DNA of 17,779 nucleotides. Origin: Bacteroidota bacterium. Its GTDB lineage: Bacteria > Bacteroidota > Bacteroidia > Chitinophagales > Chitinophagaceae. The DNA lies in contig JAPLER010000109.1 of the NCBI GenBank assembly GCA_026391115.1, positions 1 to 17,779 of the forward strand, written 5' to 3'. The notes beneath the pieces are model-generated. The model did no database searches, was not told where the DNA came from, and was given only the letters and a program-made list of their open reading frames with translations. Of this stretch, positions 13,878 through 17,779 are shown in pieces. The translations under genes and the position numbers were made by a program. The first letter of the stretch is position 1. Each line of letters begins with the position of its first letter.

Positions 13878-15299
13878 TTAACACTCAGCTAAACCAACAC
13901 TTAAAGCCAAACCTCCATCGGCAGTTTCTTTATATTTACTATTCATATCCAATGCAGTTTGCCACATTGTTTCTATTACTTTATCTAAACTTACTTTAGC
14001 AAAATCTGGTGTGCTTTGTAATGCAAGCTGGCAGGCAGTTATAGCTTTAATTGCACCCATTGTATTTCTTTCTATGCAAGGCACTTGCACTAATCCGCCA
14101 ATAGGATCGCATGTTAAACCAAGGTGATGTTCCATAGCAATCTCTGCAGCCATAATAGCTTGTTTTTGTGTGCCACCCATACTTTCTGTTAAAGCAGCAG
14201 CAGCCATAGCACTACTTACTCCAATCTCTGCTTGGCACCCACCCATTGCAGCACTTATAGTTGCTCCTTTTTTAAAGATGCTACCAATTTCACTTGCTGT
14301 TAATAAAAATTTAATGATTTTATTTTCATCGTTGCCATTGCAAAAAGCAATGTAATAAAGCAATACAGCAGGAATAACACCTGCAGCTCCATTAGTTGGA
14401 GCAGTTACAACTCGTCCAAAACTTGCGTTTTCTTCATTAACAGCTAAAGCAAAACAACTAACCCAATCAAGTATATATTGAAAATGATTACCCCCATTTT
14501 GAATAGATTGTAGCCAAGTGTCAAAATTATTGTATGGAAATTGTTGAGTTAATTTTTTATTCAAATCAAATGCCCTGCGTTTTACATTTAAGCCACCTGG
14601 TAATATTCCTTTGGTGTGGCAACCTCTGTAAATACAGTCTTTCATTGTTTGCCAAATTTTTGTCACACCAGCAATGGTTTCATTTTCATTACGCCAAGCA
14701 GCTTCATTTTCAAGTACTACTTCGTTAATACTTAATCCTGTTTTTTGACACCAATGCAACAACTCTTTTGCCGTATTTATAGGAAAAGGAAGCTGTATAT
14801 TTTTTTTGTCGCCAGCAATTTCATTTTCTTTTACAACAAAACCACCACCAATGCTGTAATAAGTTTCGCTAAAATTATCGCCATTATCTAACTCAATCAA
14901 AAACGATAAACCATTAGGATGAAAAGGTAATGTTTCGGTAAATAAAAATTGAATATTGGTTGTGGGGTTAAAAGGAATATTAACTTGATTACCTAAAAGA
15001 AACTGATGTGTAGATTTAATAGTATTTATTTTTTCATCAATTGAATTCACGTCAATTGTCTCTGGATTTTCGTTGCATAAGCCCAATAAAACTGCAATAT
15101 CTGTACCGTGGCCTTTGCCTGTTTTTGCTAAAGAACCATACAATAACACATCAATTTTTTTTACATTTTGTAAAGATGATTTTTGCTGAATAACCTGCAC
15201 ACACTGCATTGCAGCACGCCAAGGACCCAATGTATGTGAACTGCTTGGACCAACTCCAATTTTAAACATATCAAAAACTGAAATAGCTTCGTGTGGCAT
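13878..15299 (-). CDS. sdaA: Single-chain iron-sulfur L-serine dehydratase
   Basis: This cytoplasmic enzyme deaminates L-serine to pyruvate and ammonia using a [4Fe-4S] cluster, not PLP. At 473 residues it has the usual one-chain beta-then-alpha layout. SVFDMFKIGVGPSSSHTLGPW (7-27) opens the beta domain, and the catalytic alpha domain occupies roughly the last 270 residues. Three cluster cysteines are visible as C355 (MGGCQAEIG), C397 (GLTCDPIGG) and C408 (VQVPCIERN). Their spacing, 42 then 11 residues, equals that reported for Legionella pneumophila L-serine deaminase. The protein ends in Cys (C473), matching the C-terminal Cys that enters the active site in that structure (tail-in-mouth). 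All key residues are present. The gene follows thymidylate synthase on the same strand after 81 nt and could be independent or read through. The region downstream lacks a classical terminator. Confidence 0.94.
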   Translation of the reverse strand: MPHEAISVFDMFKIGVGPSSSHTLGPWRAAMQCVQVIQQKSSLQNVKKIDVLLYGSLAKTGKGHGTDIAVLLGLCNENPETIDVNSIDEKINTIKSTHQFLLGNQVNIPFNPTTNIQFLFTETLPFHPNGLSFLIELDNGDNFSETYYSIGGGFVVKENEIAGDKKNIQLPFPINTAKELLHWCQKTGLSINEVVLENEAAWRNENETIAGVTKIWQTMKDCIYRGCHTKGILPGGLNVKRRAFDLNKKLTQQFPYNNFDTWLQSIQNGGNHFQYILDWVSCFALAVNEENASFGRVVTAPTNGAAGVIPAVLLYYIAFCNGNDENKIIKFLLTASEIGSIFKKGATISAAMGGCQAEIGVSSAMAAAALTESMGGTQKQAIMAAEIAMEHHLGLTCDPIGGLVQVPCIERNTMGAIKAITACQLALQSTPDFAKVSLDKVIETMWQTALDMNSKYKETADGGLALSVGLAEC

Positions 15300-15336
15300 T
15301 TAATAATTATTAATGGTTAATTGTTAATTATTAATG
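15300..15336. repeat. AT-rich palindrome and direct repeat upstream of the serine dehydratase gene
   Basis: TTAATAATTATTAA (15300-15313) is a perfect 14-bp palindrome abutting the start codon. AATTATTAATG occurs twice, at 15305-15315 and 15326-15336, spaced 21 bp start to start. The spacing of two helical turns could suit a repressor, but in DNA this AT-rich it may be chance. Confidence 0.3.
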
Positions 15337-15380
15337 AAGTAAGTTAAATAATCATTAACCACAAATCACTAATAACTATA

Positions 15381-16190
15381 CTACACTGCAACAATACCTT
15401 TTATATGTGGATGTGCTTGATAATTTTCTAATGTAAAATCCTCAAACTTAAAATTAAAAATATCTTTTACATTTTTGTTCAATTGCATTGTGGGCAAAGG
15501 ATATGGTGTTCTTGTCAATTGCAACTTAGCTTGTTCTATATGATTGTTGTATAAATGTACATCTCCAAAGCTATGAATGAATTCTCCATATTCCATATCA
15601 CAAACTTGTGCAATCATCATAGCTAATAAAGCATAAGAAGCTATGTTAAATGGTACTCCTAAAAACACATCTGCACTGCGTTGATATAATTGACAACTTA
15701 ACTTTCTTTTACCATTGGTTTGCGGTATTGTATAAAACTGAAACAATGCGTGACAAGGTGTTAAAGCCATTTCTTTCAGCTCTCCAACATTCCAGGCGTT
15801 AACAATAATTCTTCTGCTATCTGGGTTTGTTTTTAACTGATGAATTACATCTGCAATTTGGTCAATAGCTTCTCCATTTTTATTTTGCCAGCTACGCCAT
15901 TGCTTGCCATAAACTGGTCCAAGGTCTCCATTTTCATTTGCCCATTCGTCCCAAATTTTTACACCATTGTCATTTAAATATTTAATGTTGGTATCACCAT
16001 TTAAAAACCAAAGCAATTCGTAAATGATACTTTTTAAATGCAATTTTTTTGTAGTTACCATCGGAAATCCATCTTGCAAATTGAATCTCATTTGATAACC
16101 AAAACAACTAATAGTTCCAGTGCCTGTTCTATCTTCTTTAACAACTCCTGTATCTAAAATATGTTGTAGTAATTGTTGATATTGTTGCAT
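15381..16190 (-). CDS. thyA: Thymidylate synthase (ThyA type)
   Basis: ThyA methylates dUMP to dTMP with 5,10-methylenetetrahydrofolate, yielding dihydrofolate; it is a cytoplasmic homodimer. The 269-residue protein is close to the 264 of E. coli. Motifs in order: RTGTGTISCFGYQMRF (21-36, with the phosphate-binding Arg21), TTKKLHLKSIIYELLWFLNGDTN (46-68), WDEWA (80-84), GPVYGKQWR (91-99), DSRRIIVNAWN (124-134), the catalytic ALTPCHALFQFY with C146 (same number as in E. coli), QRSADVFLGVPFNIASYALL (170-189), and GDVHLYNNHIEQ (209-220). The C-terminal IVAV ends in a small hydrophobic tail as in the family, where it closes over the active site. No dihydrofolate reductase gene is adjacent. A -7-like element ends 4 nt before the ATG. 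Confidence 0.97.
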   Translation of the reverse strand: MQQYQQLLQHILDTGVVKEDRTGTGTISCFGYQMRFNLQDGFPMVTTKKLHLKSIIYELLWFLNGDTNIKYLNDNGVKIWDEWANENGDLGPVYGKQWRSWQNKNGEAIDQIADVIHQLKTNPDSRRIIVNAWNVGELKEMALTPCHALFQFYTIPQTNGKRKLSCQLYQRSADVFLGVPFNIASYALLAMMIAQVCDMEYGEFIHSFGDVHLYNNHIEQAKLQLTRTPYPLPTMQLNKNVKDIFNFKFEDFTLENYQAHPHIKGIVAV

Positions 16191-16520
16191 AAGGCAAATG
16201 TAATATTATTCGTTTATCGTTTGTTGCTTAATAGAATTATATTGTTAAATGGTGCATTATTAAATCATTTTCACTGGAAATAATTTAATAACAGAATCTT
16301 ATTTGCCACTGATGCTAAATTGCAGCAACCCAGCTTGGATAATATAAAAAACAAATATGCGAAGCACAGAACTTATTTTTTTTATATAACGTAACTCGTA
16401 ATTTGTGTACATCTGTTTTATATGTGGTAAAAAATTATATTAATTGGGGAAAACTATTGGTACTAAAATAAAATACAAAAAATAAAACTTCGTTATTAAC
16501 GCAAGACCAATAGACGATAT
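16191..16520. other. Divergent intergenic region between thyA and the SirB1-like gene
   Basis: This 330-bp AT-rich gap separates two divergent genes. The first 12 bp hold the thyA -7-like element. I find no exact TAnnTTTG for the plus-strand gene (the nearest is TAATTTG, one base short, at about 16399), no strong hairpin, and no convincing reading frame or RNA gene. Confidence 0.5.
16195..16202 (-). promoter_or_regulatory. Candidate -7 element of thyA, almost abutting the start codon
   Basis: Read on the minus strand, 16202 to 16195 is TACATTTG followed by CCTT and then the ATG at 16190. With Bacteroidota spacing, transcription would begin at or next to the ATG, giving a leaderless or nearly leaderless mRNA. 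A later ATG is unlikely, because residue 21 is the conserved Arg. Confidence 0.45.
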
Positions 16521-17390
16521 ATGCATCAGAATAAAGAAGTAAAAGCCCTGTTTAATTTATTAGACGATCCAGACACAGAAGTTTTTTCTATTATATCCAA
16601 TAAACTTATGGATTATGGCAATAGCATTATACCTCATTTAGAAAATGAATGGGAGAATACTATTCATCAAAGTGTGCAAACTAGAATTGAAACTTTGATA
16701 CATAAGCTACAATATAAGAATTTAGAAAAGGATTTGACAGAATGGAGTTCCAATACTTACAATGACTTGTTGTTTGGTGCTTTATTGGTTGCAAAATATC
16801 AATATCCAGATTTACACACAACTCCAATTTTGCAAGACTTAGAACGTATTAAACGTAATATTTGGCTTGAGTTAAACAACTACTTAACACCACTGGAACA
16901 AGCCAATGTTTTGTGCAGTATTTTATATAATTATTATAAGCTTACCACCAACGATGTAACTTATGAAAACCCTAATGACTTTTTTATAAACAAAGTACTT
17001 GAAAGCAAAAAAGGCAACGCTATTAGTATGGGTATTTTGTATCAGGTAATGTGCGATTTACTTGATATAAATGCAAGCATTATCAGCATACCAAAGCAAA
17101 TGATTATTGCATTTTATCATAGTGATTATTATGCAGATAAAAGCAACGCAGATTCACGAGAACATATTCATTTTTATGTAGATGCAGTTAATGGACAAGC
17201 TTATAGCTATGCTGATATACACAAGTATTTCAAACGTATTAACGTACAGCCTACAGTTGAACACTTTAAACCACTATCACACAAACGTATTATAAAAATA
17301 TTGCTAGAAGAAGTAGGCAAATGTTTTTATTCTCAACAAGCCGAAGACAAGCAAGAAGAAATTGTAGCATTAGCTAAAATATTGGAATAA
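16521..17390 (+). CDS. SirB1 / transglutaminase-like family protein
   Basis: The 289-residue protein has an N-terminal helical part (about 1-65) with a HEAT-like look (LFNLLDDPDTEVFSIISNKLMDYG). It is followed by the core of the SirB1/Transglut_core2 family: YENPNDFFINKVLESKKGNAISMGILYQVMCDLLDINA (148-185), then IPKQMIIAFYH (190-200) and HIHFYVDAVNGQAYSY (215-230). The fold is related to transglutaminase cysteine proteases, but the KKGNAISM segment has Ala where an active enzyme would be expected to carry Cys, so catalysis is doubtful, as seems usual in this group. It is predicted to be cytoplasmic, with no signal peptide. Its precise role is unknown. It runs convergent with the hydroxylase gene, the stop codons being 12 nt apart with no hairpin between them. 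Confidence 0.83.
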   Translation: MHQNKEVKALFNLLDDPDTEVFSIISNKLMDYGNSIIPHLENEWENTIHQSVQTRIETLIHKLQYKNLEKDLTEWSSNTYNDLLFGALLVAKYQYPDLHTTPILQDLERIKRNIWLELNNYLTPLEQANVLCSILYNYYKLTTNDVTYENPNDFFINKVLESKKGNAISMGILYQVMCDLLDINASIISIPKQMIIAFYHSDYYADKSNADSREHIHFYVDAVNGQAYSYADIHKYFKRINVQPTVEHFKPLSHKRIIKILLEEVGKCFYSQQAEDKQEEIVALAKILE

Positions 17391-17402
17391 CTCAATGTTT
17401 GA

Positions 17403-17779
17403 TTATACAGTTTTTGAAATTACTTGTTTTATACTGTCGATAGAATGATACAATTGCTCAAATGAATCAATTACAAAATATGTCTCTTGTATGTGGTCGT
17501 TTTCGTAAGATGTATTCATAATTAGCTCTGTATTGTAAGGCACATATTTGGGTTTATCGCTCAATGCAAATTTGGTTTCGCCATAAGATGATATAATACC
17601 AGCACCAAAAATTTTAAGTTCATTTTGAGTTTTAAGCAAACCAAATTCTACTGTGAACCAATACAATCTACCTAGCATAGCAACAATATTTTCATTTTGT
17701 AAATGTTCTACACCAAGCAAACCAATAGTTTGAAAAAACTGTGTAAAATGGTAATTGGTTAATACTGGCACGTGACCAA
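17403..17779 (-). CDS. Aromatic amino acid hydroxylase (phenylalanine-4-hydroxylase type), C-terminal part, 5' end beyond the window
   Basis: The frame is open to the right edge, so only the last 125 or so residues are seen. The first full visible residues read GHVPVLTNYHFTQFF. This matches the HExxGHVPxL iron site of tetrahydropterin-dependent hydroxylases, whose second His ligand is encoded at 17772-17774. The third ligand is the Glu of LYWFTVEFGLL, encoded at 17646-17648. GAGIISSYGE and the following KFALSD match the C-terminal region of the catalytic domain. The enzyme uses non-haem iron, O2 and a reduced pterin to convert phenylalanine to tyrosine; a tryptophan or tyrosine hydroxylase is much less likely in bacteria. 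There is no regulatory or tetramerisation tail beyond the catalytic domain that I recognise. It is cytoplasmic and convergent with the SirB1-like gene. Confidence 0.87.
   Translation of the reverse strand, partial: GHVPVLTNYHFTQFFQTIGLLGVEHLQNENIVAMLGRLYWFTVEFGLLKTQNELKIFGAGIISSYGETKFALSDKPKYVPYNTELIMNTSYENDHIQETYFVIDSFEQLYHSIDSIKQVISKTV

Noticed and set aside
13701..13892. 63-codon plus-strand frame in the region between two minus-strand genes
   Set aside because: It begins with GTG inside a hairpin region, overlaps the serine dehydratase end, and its composition reflects AT-rich noise.
1..17779. Mobile element, defence island, CRISPR array or prophage
   Set aside because: No transposase, integrase, terminal inverted repeats, regularly spaced repeats or phage-type genes were seen, and composition looks even across the window.

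Overview
The window is AT-rich chromosomal DNA from a member of the Bacteroidota, most likely near Chitinophagaceae/Chitinophagales (inference). The evidence is a Rho factor with a long acidic and Asn-rich insertion after its N-terminal domain, many small lipoproteins and outer-membrane beta-barrel-like proteins, A-rich upstream regions without Shine-Dalgarno sequences, and candidate promoters of the TAnnTTTG (-7) type known from this phylum. I see no phage, transposon, integrase, CRISPR array, rRNA or tRNA. This looks like an ordinary housekeeping stretch with a few small exported proteins of unknown role.

Layout. 1-581 (-): the N-terminal part of a rhomboid-family membrane protein cut by the window edge, apparently lacking the catalytic serine. 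718-2118 (+): class II fumarase with its own promoter and a strong terminator. 2431-4353 (+): two adjacent lipoproteins of unknown function ending in a 16-bp hairpin. 4490-5173 (+): a small outer-membrane-type protein. 5312-5734 (+): an exported DUF4440/NTF2-like protein. 5988-7676 (+): transcription termination factor Rho. 7732-9868 (-): a two-gene unit, class IV aminotransferase (ADC-lyase-like) overlapping a class I CPD photolyase by 17 nt. 9994-11709 (+): M3-family oligoendopeptidase. 11779-12805 (+): an outer-membrane-type protein and a lipocalin-like lipoprotein. 12901-13614 (-): a secreted protein of unknown function with five cysteines. 13878-15299 (-): single-chain iron-sulfur L-serine dehydratase. 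15381-16190 (-): thymidylate synthase. 16521-17390 (+): SirB1/transglutaminase-like protein. 17403-17779 (-): the C-terminal part of a phenylalanine-4-hydroxylase-type enzyme cut by the window edge.

How the genes relate. Core metabolism is represented by fumarase (TCA cycle), serine dehydratase (serine to pyruvate), thymidylate synthase (dTMP) and an aromatic amino acid hydroxylase. A folate thread is possible but not proven: the aminotransferase resembles the enzyme making p-aminobenzoate, thymidylate synthase consumes methylene-tetrahydrofolate, and photolyases of this class often carry a folate antenna. Most genes sit alone or in pairs, with intrinsic-terminator-like hairpins between units.

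The most useful observations are: a shared 9-mer TACATTTGC ahead of three genes (fumarase, M3 peptidase, thymidylate synthase), with a related TAGATTTGC ahead of the rhomboid; a thymidylate synthase promoter so close to the ATG that its mRNA may be leaderless; a rhomboid whose catalytic Ser and one oxyanion-hole His are replaced; and an orphan lipoprotein pair. I did not find convincing evidence of a previously undescribed multi-gene system.
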